Positions 45,952 through 58,200 of a stretch of DNA of 64,000 nt are shown in pieces. Location of the stretch: contig CM071590.1 of assembly GCA_036429605.1 (NCBI GenBank), positions 558,001 to 622,000 on the forward strand, read 5' to 3'. The position numbers were made by a program, and so were the translations under genes. The notes beneath the pieces are model-generated. The model was not told the origin of the DNA. It did not search any database and worked only from the letters and a program-made list of their open reading frames with translations. The DNA comes from Cladobotryum mycophilum (taxonomy: Eukaryota; Ascomycota; Sordariomycetes; Hypocreales; Hypocreaceae). The stretch's first letter is position 1; every line of letters begins with the position of its first letter.

Positions 45952-46946
45952 ATGACGCAGGATGAAGTTGACAACACCCCCGAAGAGACGCCCGGCGCCG
46001 ATGTCGAGATGGACGAGGGTGTCGAGGCCGCCGCCGAGGTTGTAGAGGATGAGAAGCACGAGGAAGCAAACGAATTGGTGACCACGACTGAAGAGGTCCC
46101 CCAGGAAATCCGACCAACCTTTATCGACCATCTTATGAGCCCAGTTGTTACTCTGTTGATTGGAAGAGGGGAACAGACCGTCCTTACAGCGCACCAGGCG
46201 CTTCTTTTAAGAAGTCCCTATTTTGCAGAGGCATGCCAAGGCTTTGTTGACGACGGCAGCGTGAGTTGAACACCCATGCGCAAGGTAGTAAAAAAAAAGC
46301 GTGCTTATAAGCTAATGGCCTGAATAGCCCCATCAGATTGAGCTCCTAGACGATGACCTCGACGCCGTCGGGTGCTTCCTCGAGTTCCTCTACACTGGCG
46401 AATACTTCCCCCGCAAGCTCCCCGGCCAGCGCGTCCTCGAGACCGATCCCGCCATTCCCTCAGTCGACGATACGGGCTCCCAGCTCCTCAAGCACGCCCG
46501 CGTGTACACCCTCGCCGAGAAGTTTGGCGTCAGCGCGCTCAAGACGCTCGCCAGCTCCAAGATCCACTGTATCAACTCCACCGTCAAGGGCGAAATCGAG
46601 TACGCCCGCTACGTCTACGCCAACACCTTGCTCGACGACACGACGATCCGCGCGCCCGTGGCGAGTTTCTGGGCTACGCGCTCGCATACCCTGCGGTCCG
46701 AGGCCGAGGCCGAGTTCAAGGCTCTCTGCTTGGAATACCCTCAGTTTGGTTACGATGTTCTTAGTATGCTTTTCTCTCTCTCTCTCTCTCTTTCTTCACG
46801 GGATATGCGTGAATGGTATAGTGCTAATAACGGTCACAGCTCGGGTATTGGACGACAAGCTCAAGAGAGAGCGCAACGACAAGATGCACCCAGCGACCAG
46901 CAGCAATCGCAAGCGCCCTCGACACAGCAGCGGTGGCACGGCATAA
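45952..46946 (+). CDS. BTB/POZ domain protein
   Basis: Exons 45952-46260, 46328-46763 and 46840-46946 give 283 residues. An acidic N-terminus (1-48) precedes a BTB fold: VVTLLIGRGEQTVLTAHQAL, LLRSPYFAEACQGF, IELLDDDLDAVGCFLEFLYT. The segment HARVYTLAEKFGVSALKTLA is the usual post-BTB helix in fungal proteins. The tail has a basic cluster (NRKRPRHSS) that may send it to the nucleus. BTB proteins often act as substrate adaptors of Cullin-3 ligases or dimerise; the partner is unknown. Intron 2 contains a CT dinucleotide tract (about 46773-46790). Confidence 0.83.
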
Positions 46947-48156
46947 ATGATTTATCTCGGCGTTTCAAAAGAATTTATCGAAATTGGCTATAAATGTACA
47001 ATAGTTTGAACTCAAAAAATCACAGCGGGCAAAAGGGCCATGATCGTTATTAGGGATAGTATACCACTTCAAATGCATGGTGGGACTGGGGAAGCTAATG
47101 GGAGAGCCTCTTACTACGCGAGGCGCTTAGACAAGGAGCAGCTTTTTTATTTTATTTTAGTATCATCGGGATGGGGCGAGGACTTGGGTAAAGGGTTAAT
47201 CATGGGAGGTGCGCGGCAATCTATGGGGTCTGATCTGATATGGTGAGACCTGGACGTTGAGCTAGATGGTTTCAAGTACTGCCTAGAAAGGTCTTTAGCG
47301 ATGGAGTCTAGAGGACAATGAACAAAGCCTCAATACTGGACAATGGTGTAGTGATGTTAAAGGTTTCTGGAACATTACGGGTGGCTCTTTGTGAAATCTT
47401 CATGTGGTGCTAGCTCCCATCTCGGTTGGAGAGGTTTGTAGATGCCTGTAGATTCTTGACGATGCTTCAGCAGCAACTTGGTTACGCTGGCAGATTCTCG
47501 TGGTCTGTACTTTACTTTACTTTACATTACTTTATTCCCACCAGCAAGATATTTCTCCCCATGTCGTACATGGTTTCCCCCTCCGGGAGATCTACTGTTA
47601 CGCAAGCTATGGCCACTTTTTGTCCTACTGCGCAGCCATCCTTGTCCGTTTTATTGCTGCAGTGCAACAATGGTGAATGCATACAAGACACTTGAGTATT
47701 ATCAAAGCCCCTTGGAAAGTGATGTTTTTTCCCCCTTCCTCTTCTTGCCGACCAACAAAGTAACATTTTTCTTCATCTTCTTTCTCTTTCTTTCTTTATA
47801 TATACATGAAATTGCATGGGATGAGAAACGTTGTTCTTTTCTGCAAAAAGAACCTGGAAGTTTTTAGACGCTCATCGCTTTGTCAAGGCTTTGCTCCCCT
47901 TCACCGACTCTGTGGATCCGAAAGCGAGTCGTGGCAATACAAATACTTTGTCGAGGACCAATCAACCCCATTCGAATAAGCTTGGGACGATTTGCCTTTT
48001 CTCTTTTTCTGCTTCTGCAGATTTTTGGCATTTTTTACTTTATTTTATTTTATTGTTTGCAGGTTCAAAACAAAACAGCCATCTATCTATCTTCATCTTT
48101 TTTTTGTCTTCTTCTTCTTCTTCTTCTTCTTCCTATACAAGTTTTACATATTTACG
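46947..48156. other. Intergenic, RING gene promoter and long leader
   Basis: 1.2 kb without a supported gene. It contains a poly-pyrimidine TTC run at about 48108-48132 just upstream of the RING start. Confidence 0.4.
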
Positions 48157-49209
48157 ATGCCGAGATTACGAAGTTCAAGAAGGAGACTGGGCTTGGCTCG
48201 AGCGGCTCGGGCCCGTCGGACCAGGATCATGGAGAGCTCATCGGAATCTGAGAATACATCAGTCGTAGGGGCGAACGAATCGTCCGTATCAGAATCCACT
48301 GCTTCATCTCCGCCAGAGAGTGTATCGGAAAGTAGTAGCCCAGAGAGTGTCGTTGCGGAGAGCGAACCCGAATGCCTCCCTCCCCAGAATGTGCTACCGC
48401 CACCACTGCTACTACTACTACCGGAGACACCGCCACCAGCGAGACCTAGGCGCAGCAACAGAATACGGCAAAAAGTACCAGACGTAGTGTCGCCAAAGCA
48501 AGATGCCCGCGGCATTAAAGCCAAAAAGGCCGTCATCACTCACTCCTTTTGGCCCCGGATCCGTAGGGACACCAAGACCGCGGCTGCTCGGGACCAGATC
48601 GCCGTCGTATGCCCAATCTGTCTAGACCAGTTACCCGTCGCGGGCCTCACCTTTGACAAGGAAGTGCTAGAGAATCATCCCGCCGTCGTCGTCGCCTGCG
48701 GGCACGTCTTCTGCCGCCCTTGTCTGGAACAGGCGTTTGCGACGCAGCGACAGCTGGGCCTCGCACAGAGCTGCCCGACCTGTCGAGCGCGCATGGAGTG
48801 CACACGATGCGGCCTGCAGGCCAGGATGTGCGAGGTCCCGACAACTGCTCCAGAGACGGACGACGACGGTAGCAATGTGATTTGTAAAGTCCCGTTGACG
48901 ATACCAGAAGGCGGGCATCACGCCGAGAGGTGCATGAGGTGTGCGGGACGGGATCAGTTCATATTCCAGGTGGAGCAGGGGAGGAGGGGCCACGCTGCCA
49001 ACAGGATAGAGGCGGGATTTGGGAGGTTGATATGGGACCTGATGGACGAGATGGAAGATGAGAGAGAGCCGAGCACGGAAGATGACGTGTGGAGGAAGCT
49101 CTCTGTCATGTTTCAATCCAGGTTCCACGAGCTGCGAAAGGAGCGGGAGTCGTATATCAATGCGCACATCGTGACTCGCAGTGGCCGAGTACCGAATGAA
49201 TGGAGTTGA
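48157..49209 (+). CDS. RING-finger protein (probable E3 ubiquitin ligase)
   Basis: No introns, 350 residues from an ATG at 48157. Upstream ATG-less sequence in the same frame is not used. The N-terminus is Arg-rich (MPRLRSSRRRLGLARAARAR), then Ser/Glu-rich and Pro-rich. The RING core lies at about 150-205: CPICLDQL, CGHVFCRPC, CPTCRARMECTRC, giving C3HC4-type spacing with a longer loop between the second and third cysteine pairs. A C-terminal helical region (FGRLIWDLMDEMEDERE) follows. It probably transfers ubiquitin from an E2 to a nuclear or cytosolic substrate. Adjacent to the BTB gene, but no functional link is implied. Confidence 0.82.
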   Translation: MPRLRSSRRRLGLARAARARRTRIMESSSESENTSVVGANESSVSESTASSPPESVSESSSPESVVAESEPECLPPQNVLPPPLLLLLPETPPPARPRRSNRIRQKVPDVVSPKQDARGIKAKKAVITHSFWPRIRRDTKTAAARDQIAVVCPICLDQLPVAGLTFDKEVLENHPAVVVACGHVFCRPCLEQAFATQRQLGLAQSCPTCRARMECTRCGLQARMCEVPTTAPETDDDGSNVICKVPLTIPEGGHHAERCMRCAGRDQFIFQVEQGRRGHAANRIEAGFGRLIWDLMDEMEDEREPSTEDDVWRKLSVMFQSRFHELRKERESYINAHIVTRSGRVPNEWS

Positions 49210-52200
49210 TGAAGCGGCTGCTGCATGGGATTGACATGTGTCGTGGGTGTTTTTTTTTTTTTTTTTTTTGGTCAAAAGTCCAACGGGATTTTCGGCATGG
49301 GTTCGGGATGACTGATGATAGATGATGGTTGTTTGAAGATTTTCGGCCGGAGAGAAGAGTAAACGCTCATGGTCGGAAGATGTTGCCGGATTACGCGTGG
49401 GTAAGGGCTTGGGTATGATGCAAGCAAGCAAGCAAGCATGGCATGGAAGGCGTTTGGCGTTATTTTCTTTTACGTGTAGATGTTACACAACAACTCATGC
49501 GGCATGTGGTTAGATAAAAAGACGGAATGCATGGAGGGGTCATGGATGGACGGATGGATGAATTGGAACTGACCATGCATCCCAATTTGATCTTCCTCTT
49601 TTTCCGAGGAGGACAAGCGAAGGGTGGGAAACTTGCGGACACTGTCTGGCTAGAGATTAGGCACATTAGGCTAAGCAAGCAGGTTTGCTGAAGTAGCGCA
49701 ATATTGATAGATTAATTAATCCATCTATCTTCTAGTAGTTAGTAGATGCATCAATTGATACCCTATCGGAGAAGACCAGACCTTGAAGATTTGAAACAGA
49801 TGCTACTGCAATTGATGTCATGAGGGTTGCACCGAGGGTTATCTTATCTGTATGTATATCATGAGATGGAGATAAAGGGAACCAAGATTGATGAGTTGAT
49901 GAGGTCGGGTACTCGAGATGGATGGCTTATCATGATGTGATGGGCAGACAAATCGAGTGACGCATGCCATGGGGATCTGATGCGCCTCGTGAGCAAGAGA
50001 AGGCGTTTTGTGGATGTTCGTGTCCGGAGACCGGCACGCCAGTGCGAAGAACTCTGACCTGGAACGGTAGGGATACGTAGGGATACGTAGGGTACCTTAG
50101 TGCCTAGTAGGCTGCTAGTTGTAGGTACCTTACAGAAGAGTGAGTGCCCTGGAGCAACGCTGGAGTATTTCCCTTCCAGGGGATACCGATACGGCGATAC
50201 CTCACTTTGCTCGCTTAGTAAGACGAACAGGAACGTGCAGACGGATGACAGGCCATGGCTTGGTTTGGTCGTCAACAAGGGTGGCACGGTTGGTTCTTTG
50301 AGCTCTGGACAGGTCGGTTGGGCCCCCAATGCCGAGAGATGGGATCCATGGAAGTGTGTGTGTGTCTGGCAGGACCAAGACGCCAGCCAAGACCGAGTCA
50401 AGTTCCTCTGCATAAACGGATATGATGGCAAACCAGCCTCAGCCAAGGAAAAAGAAAGAAGAAAAAAAAGTTCCGATGAGGGGGGACGAGAGACTATTGG
50501 ATCTTGAAGGAGGGGGGCGCGAATTGAGCACGAGGTGTGCAGCATTCCGCTTTAAGGAGAAGAAGAACCTTGAGGTCATTTCCACCTGGATGGGCACATG
50601 AGAAAGGTACTTGTACATGCATGTGATAAAAAAATAAAAAAAATAAGTAAGAATAAAAAATAAATAACAGAATGATGAAATGTAACCCATAGCGGAATAT
50701 GTTGTGGTGGTAGTTGGTTAGCTAGCTGTATGTAGAGGGTGAGAACAGATGGAGAGAAGCGAGACGTTTTGCCAAGAAGCGGGAGAGATGGGACAAAAAG
50801 TCAATCATTATTAGTCATTTGGTGGAGAGAGAATTGGGGAGGGGAGGGGAAGGGGGAGATGTGAAGATGAAGGATGACGAGGAGTGATTCGCCATCATCG
50901 GCAACGTTATCCGTATTGACGTTTGAATCGTTGTTTGGGTTTGTTTCAAAGGAAGTGGTCTGTCAATCAATCTCCGCCATGAAGATCTCTCCAGACCCAG
51001 ACCCAGACTGCCGCCCTGAGATGTGGGATGGATGATGCACGCACACTGGACTGGACTGGACTGGACTGGATTGGAATGGATGGATGGGTGGATGAATGGA
51101 TTAAAGAGGTACACGGGCAACGGGCCATCTTTGGGGCTACTTTAGGTACATCCATGGATACATACAGGAGGAGAGGGTCGGTCTACAGTGGAGGGTCTAC
51201 AGTGGACGGGAGGGGCCTACCTACAGAAGTCTTGGAGGCTGGGCAGCGGATGGGCAGTGGACGGGCAAGTGTGCAGTGGCCTTTCCAGGGCAGAGTCTCT
51301 TGGCACTGTTCCCACTGTGGAACCCCCCATGGCGCTGTGCCGATTCCCGAGCGCCTCCTCAGGGCGGGCCAATTGGCGATCGGCAGCTCCAACTAAGCCC
51401 GTCTCGCCAGTGCCGTGATTGCCGTGCTTGATTGACATTGTCAGACAAGTTTTTGTCCAGTTTTCACTTTTCCCAGACGTTGCTGTTCTCCCTCTGATTT
51501 GGTCTCTCTGTCTCTTGTCTGGGCTGTTTTACTATACCTATCTATCTATCTACGTACCTATCTACCTATCTCTTCTCTTGTCTTCTCTTCTTACCCCCCA
51601 AGACGCAACTCCGAGACAGCGAGCCAAGCAGCAGCGGAGCCGAGAGGAAGAGAGAGAGAGAGAGAGGAGAGCTTTATCATCCGCCCCCCCCCCCCCCCCA
51701 GCACGAGCACAGGCACAGGCAGAGAGTGTCAGAGACAAGAGAGGCAAAGAGGCATGAAAGCATGAGCATGCGGGGTCTCAGAAAAAGATGCCAATCCTTT
51801 TTCTTCAATTGTCTGTCTGAAACTTGATCCCCCTTTCCCTTTCCTCTCTTCTTCTTCTTCTCCTTCATCATCTTCTCTCCTCATCCTCATCCTCCTCATC
51901 CTCTTCCTCATAAGCAATACAACCATACTTCTCCCAACGCAACGCAACGTAACTCAACTCGCCTGACTTGCTCACTCACTTACTCTCCGTCAAGATCATC
52001 CTCATCATCATGACTTGACCTGACGCGCCGCCATAATATAGCGCTATTACAACAACAGCAACCACCATCATCCACTCCATCCATCCAAACATCATCATCA
52101 ATCGTCAGACGGCACAAACCGCGGCCCGCCAGTCCATCCACTCAATCCACGCAAAAAAAACCAAAGCCCACCTTTCATTTGGCTATTTTATTTTTGCTAT

Positions 52201-52479
52201 TCGCTGCACCGACAACAAACATTAAAGTCGCAATACGAAATAAGACGGATTAATTTATTCTCTGGCTGAGCATATTCGTCGTCTTGCCTTTTATTTTTAT
52301 TTTTACCGCATGATTTTTTTTAAATCCCATCGCCACGACGAGACATCACCAAAAACGCGTGTCTCCATCCTCGCCCCCAAAACCAACAACCACTACCGCC
52401 TCCACTAATTTACCATTAATTAATCCGAAGGGCCAACAGTGTCGCCGACGATAGACGGGCGGCGACAGCATCGTTCGCC
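49210..52479. other. 3.3 kb gene-free stretch with simple repeats
   Basis: No supported gene. Contains a T20 run (49250-49269), a CAAG repeat near 49420-49438, an ACTGG repeat near 51047-51070, a GA tract then a C16 run (51684-51699), and a long CT/TCATCC-rich leader (about 51840-52100) upstream of the gene at 52480. The length and pyrimidine-rich end suggest a large promoter or leader for that gene. Confidence 0.45.
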
Positions 52480-53704
52480 ATGAATAACCACCACATGATG
52501 GCCGGCGCGCCCATCATGGAGCAGCTCTGCGTCACAACCGCCATTATTGGCCTGCTGGCTGTGGGCGGCAAGGCCATCGATTCCCTCTACGAAATGAATA
52601 CCATGCCCAATAGAGAGACGGCAATCCTTAACAAGGCTCTCCAGGAAGTCAAGCAGTGTCGATCGGCCGCTCACATCCTCTACAAGACATTTTCCCTCCT
52701 CGAAGCTGGGCAGCTGCCGTTTCCCGAACGCCCGACATGGATTGCCGTCGACCATCTGATTGCGACACTCACCGACACGGTCTTGGCCATTTCCGACTTG
52801 CAGGCCGCTATCGAACCGATTGAGCTCTGTCAGGGCCTCCCTTCTCGCGCCGCTCAATGCGCAGAGCACACCCCAAAGTTGACGAGCCTTTGCGCCAGGA
52901 TACGTTGGCATAATTTGTCCATGACCATGATGATGACAATTTTGAAATGGTAAGTTTAGCCCCCCCCCTCTTTTTTCTTTTCTTTTTTTATGCGGGACAT
53001 TTTCCCCCTGCCCTTCTTGGAAGGTTGATTTGTTTGCCCGTCGTATTCATGCTTGCTTACCATTTAATGTCCGTTATAGTCCTGGAGAAGCAGATGCCCA
53101 AAACAGTCGAGTGGGCCTCGAACGGCGCATGACAAGGCTATTAACCTCCAACAGCGACCTTGCAATGCGCATGCGCCGATTGCGAGATCTGTACGGTATT
53201 CGGGCCATGGCTCGAGGCACAATCCCGAACCATGCCCCAGCTGCTGAGAATGCGCCCCGATTACCCGCCGATAGAACATCCTCATCCTCGTCGTTGTCTT
53301 CATCCTCGTCCGGACCGCAATCCACCACCGACAGCCCTCAACCTAAAATCTGGTCCATCTTATCGGGGTACAGCATCGCCAACATTCCCATCCTATCCAT
53401 GATTCCTCTTCCCGTTGCTACCCTCGAACTCCGAGAAGGCAACATCTTCTATACTTTTGACTTCGCGCGGCGGGTGAGCCGTGACCTGGTGGAGCTCATG
53501 CAGTCAGGGCAGGGAAACAGCAAGATGCTGCGAATAATTCTAGCCAAGCCCATCGCCAACAACGACCTTCCCACTGAGAGGTTGCCCCTCGGGACAAATC
53601 CTCAGACAACAACAAATGTGGCCAGTAACGCGAGTAGTGTAAAGTCTTCCAAGGGGTTTAAGAATCCGCTTCGATACCGGATAAGGAGAAAGAAGTTGAA
53701 ATGA
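52480..53704 (+). CDS. Protein with fungal STAND-type N-terminal domain-like region
   Basis: Exons 52480-52949 and 53080-53704 give 364 residues. Residues about 12-150 resemble the helical N-terminal domain of fungal STAND or pigment-cluster-L-like proteins (QLCVTTAIIGLLAVGGKAID, ILNKALQEVKQCRSAAHILY). A Ser-rich linker (about 245-262) leads to a C-terminal strand-rich part (IPILSMIPLPVATLELREG, then NIFYTF) and a basic tail. There is no NTPase or repeat region, so this is a stand-alone domain if the assignment holds. Role unknown; it could act in signalling. A long CT-rich leader lies upstream. Confidence 0.58.
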
Positions 53705-54121
53705 CTATCTTGGGGTCGCCTCTTTGCGGGGCGGCCATGGACGGCAAAGTAAAGGATTTTTTTATATCGTAGGCGTTGGACATTGTCATTATCATCTTTC
53801 ATAGCCAGTTTCTTTTTCTCTTTCTATTTCATATCGGGCCAAAGCGAGGTTGGGGCGCAATTGGGACATTATATATCGGCATGGATTTCTCAAGTTTGGA
53901 TGAAATTAGATTCTTAGGTATTGGGAAAGTAAATTCATTTTTTTTTGTATTTCTAATCACAGCAGGCGAAATATGAGGAGGGGGTGAAACCAATCAATCT
54001 CATTTCAATAACTCTCATGTGTTTATGACACATTCTCAACTCCATTACTAATTAACATTGTTTGAGGGGATGCAAGGAATCTCGACATCAGAAGGGTATT
54101 ATTTTCCTATTCCATATTTAT
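53705..54121. other. Convergent intergenic spacer
   Basis: 417 AT-rich bases between two stops, no feature seen. Confidence 0.4.
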
Positions 54122-55229
54122 TTACAGGGCAAAAGCAATACCGGCAACAACAGCAGCAAAGCTGAGGCCGGCCATGGAGGCACCGCCGGTAGGGACCATG
54201 GTGGGTGATCCGGTTCCGGTGGGTGTAGCACCGCCAGTGGGCTTCGCGGTGCCGTTTCCAGCCTTGGTGGGCTCGACGACCTTGGCGTAGGCAGCGCAGG
54301 TGGCGTCCTTGGCCTCGGGGCAGTCGTCAGAGATGCAGATGGCCTGCAGCTGGGGGCCCTGGGCCTTGATGACGGTGGCGGCGGGGGCGCACTTCATGCC
54401 AAAGGTGCTCATCAGGGCGTTGGCGACGATCTTGATGTCGTCGGCTGAGACGCCGAAGGAGGCAGCTGCGGTGCCGACCTGGGTGATGAAGTAGGTGACT
54501 TCGGCGTTGCTGAGGGCCATGAACTTGTGGACCTGGTATTGGGAGGCGTGGCCGCCGTAGGCGGGGAGAGAGGGGACGCCCTGCTTGGAGCAGCCGAGGA
54601 GGCTGGCGAAGTATTGGTACAGATGGGTGAGGAGGAAGCTGTGGGGAGATTCTTGTTAGTATGATTGTTGTGGAGGGGATATGAGGCATGGGGTGATATG
54701 GGGAATGGCTTACTATTGCTTAGAGGTCTTGTCGTTGGCGGGCATGTTCTTCATGAGAGGCTCGGCACCGCCCTGTGTTTGTTTGTTAGCGAGGAGACTC
54801 CTGGACATTGGGAGGAGGGTGATGCTTACACCGTCGAGGAAGTTGACTGAGACGCCTGCTGAACCACCCCTGTTGGTGGACGCGAGGTCGCCGGTGAAAT
54901 ATGGGAGGAGGTTGACATCTTCGCTGCCGACCTTGCCAGGGGCAAGAATACCGGGCACCTTGATTCCGACATTGGGCATTGTGTCTATGAAGCCGAGTGT
55001 TAGTCATTGCAAGATTGGGGGGTGGTTACACTCTCGTGTTGGGTTCTTTCTTTGACGTACAGTTTCCGATGACGACGGTGTTGACGAGGACGGTCAACAG
55101 AGCAGCCTGGTTCTCGGCTGTGTTGTCCTTGAGGAGGGCGGTGGTGTAGTAGTCGCAGATGGGGGTATCGGTTGGTCGCTGGGCAGCGGCGGTGGCGGCC
55201 ACCATGAGAGCATAGTTGAAGAAACGCAT
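54122..55229 (-). CDS. GPI-anchored secreted protein of unknown function
   Basis: Exons on the minus strand: 55229-55061, 54984-54830, 54772-54714 and 54638-54122, giving 299 residues. The signal peptide is MRFFNYALMVAATAAA. The body has CDYYTTALLKDNTAENQAAL, VGIKVPGILAPGKVGSEDVN, LLPYFTGDLASTNRGGS, then HLYQYFASLLGCSKQG and VTYFITQVGTAAASFGVSAD, with cysteines that could pair. A Gly/Thr-rich stalk and a hydrophobic end (MAGLSFAAVVAGIAFAL) form the GPI signal. I recognise the type (conserved secreted fungal proteins) but no named function. Confidence 0.78.
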
Positions 55230-58200
55230 CTTGATGGGGTATGTGTGGAGGTAAGTGAGTGACTGAGTAACTGACTGTTGGCTGAGTTTGTTACTGAAAG
55301 GATGTACTGAAGAGTGTATTGGAGAGAAAGAGAATGGGCAGATGAACAGGATTGTATATAAACGAGGAGAAGGGAGAGGAGAAGGAGGATGGATCAAGAC
55401 GGGACGGCACAACTTGAAGGGCGACTCCTCGTCATTGTGGTAGATACCCTTGCTTCCTTTTTCCCCCTTCCCTAGCTAGGAACAACTGGTTCAATAGAAC
55501 CACACCAGAGAAGCTTCAGAGAGAGGGGGAATGGATAGACACCGGTATGCGGGAGACATTGGCCAATCGAGCGATCCGCGTTTCAAACCACCCAAGATGG
55601 GATGCATATTTTTTGTTGCTGTTGCTCAGTCAGTATCCATGCCCGGATCTTGGCATCTCCGGGTCATGGCGTCTCCGGATCAAGGTTAGGGATCTAGCTC
55701 TAAAAGCGCGCCGTGTGTGTGCTTGTGCGTGGGAAGCACAGGATTTGATTGTTTCCCATGCAGTGAGATGGCCCGGATGGATGGGGCTCTCATGTGGCTT
55801 TGCCTTGCCTTTGCCTTTGCCTTGCCTGGGGGCAGAACACACATCCCAACGTAACGCAGGCACGCACGCACCCTTTCTCCCAATAAAGAGGAGTCCCGAC
55901 TTCTATCGGGTTTTTGGTTAGGTATGTCAGTTCTGTTTTCCTCTCATTTCCACCAAAAAAAAAAAGATGCCTCCCTCCCTCCCCCTTGTCCTCCAGTTAG
56001 AGTCTGTGGCATTGTTGTACAGTTATTCCATTGAGGGCGTTTTGTTTGGTAATCACAGTTGATGCTGAACATGTACTGGCATGGCGATGAAAAGCAATAA
56101 CGGCAGGAATCTGTGGAAAAGCGACGCTCCATAGAAACCGATATTCCGTAGGGCGTTGTTTTTGATTCACAGGAAAACCCCCCGTCCTTGAATAATACCC
56201 TTGCCAGACCGAGTGCTGGGATTACCAAGCGACCAATCAAGGGTGTTGCATTTCAAGTCCACCGGCCGTCAAGACAATGTGACGAATCTAGAACCCCTCG
56301 CCCCTGGGATGGGTCTAGGATAGCCTGGGATGGGATGGGGATGGGGAATGAAAAGATGCTCGGTCCGCATCGCGAACAACCGTTTTAGATCGGCCCCCCT
56401 TCTTCTTGTTCTTCTTGCCCCCTCCCAAGAACTGACAAGTTCCAAAATATTGCTCCACATTTTGCCTAACCCATCTTTGCTTTTCAAAGCTGGGCGGCTG
56501 CCAAGCTTGCTACTGCTACGGCTAGTACGAGATGCTACGTAAGGAATCCCAAATCTGGGGGGGGAATGGACGGAGGCTTGATTCCGGTGTTGTCTGAAAG
56601 AGGAAATGGGGGTGACGGGGAGAGACAAGGATCCATGGGGGAGGGAGGGAGAGCTTCTACGGGCTCCTATGCGCTTCTCCAAATTTCCCAAACATTTACC
56701 CCAACCCATCTGAGTCCAATCGTCCAATAGCTTTCATCCCTTTACCAAGCGGACAAGACACACAGAGCTTCGCCCTAAAACATTGAAACTAAAAAAAAGT
56801 CATGACATCAAAACAACCCGCTTATTTCGGTTTTGTGTTTGGTGCTTGGCCCCCCCCCGGTTCCAGAGCTGTAAAATACCCTGGCCCCGGATGCGACATG
56901 AGCCGAACGGCTTCTCGCGTTGCCGGCATATTAGGCCGCTAAGCTTGTCCAACGTCCCTCCCATCCTTTCTCTTCCCTTGTATGTGCCACGCAAGGATAG
57001 GCATGCTCTTTTTGTGGTTTGTTTGCCTGTCAGGGATTTTTCTTCTTTCCTGTTTGAAAGGCGGGTTGGAAGAAGCGTTGGTTGGGTCTAATTTCGGGAG
57101 AGGATTTCGTGAGGCAAGAGTTTGCGAAGGGGAGGGGGCGAGCTCGATGCGGACGGTTGGGCGTTCAATGGGCTTGAATCTGTGCGTTGTGTGTTTTTTT
57201 GTCTAACTGGGCGGTACGTCATACACGGACTTCCATGGTAGAGGAGGAAGATCCATGTTTGTTGATTCTCGTGCTTGTACGTAATGACTGAAAATCTACA
57301 TGCGGGCGAAATACACCGCCTTACATGAGAAGTTGGTGATGATGACGATGATAATGAGGTAAGTGATGAGAGAAGTCTATAGAAATAATGAAGAGCCTAT
57401 AGAGTCAATCCTATCTAGAGTGAAGCTGATAATATTGCGCAAATCCATGGAATAACAACATTCCTCAGGACGTGATGGCATTTTGTCCTCGCACCGTGAT
57501 CGCGATGATGACCGTCCATCAAAAACTAGTCCGCCACGCTACCTGTATAGGCACAGATGCATATGCTGAAATGAGGTTCCATGATGCAGGGGGAAGGACG
57601 CTACTTATTGCTCTAGCTTTTTTCTTTCTTTCTTTCGTGAGCTTGGATCTTTTGTTTTGTCTGGTACTGTTGTAGTTGCTCCCATGGTGTTATTCACAAT
57701 ATTGAGCCTACTACTGATGATAAATGGCTCTACGGCTTGTTATTGAAGCCTGCGATATAGGGTGACTCGCTTGCTTGCTCCCTTCATAGGAGCGATTGAG
57801 CCCATTACTCTAAGAGGCAAGAATTATGACCCGGGGGTTTGTAAGCAATGCGTGCGCCTCTCTCTTCAAAGTCACCGGGCAAGATACAACCGTCATCAAC
57901 AGTCGAGAGAGAACATCGAGTATGGCGCCTCCAATCCAGGCAGAGTTCAGGATGTGCACAACTTTTATACGAGACGGCTTTCTTGACTCAGGAGGCTTCA
58001 CTTCAGGGAGCCGTCTCCTATTAAGGTTCTCAAGCTTGGTCGTCCTTTTGGTCTAGCGCTGTCAGAGGTACTCGGTTGTCAAAAGCGCCACAGGGGGAAA
58101 GGGGGAGGGATGATTACTAGAAACGTGTTGTTGTTTAGAGCATTGCGGACATCACCATTAGACGTCTTGCGGAATCTGACTCTGGCATACGGGGTTGAGT

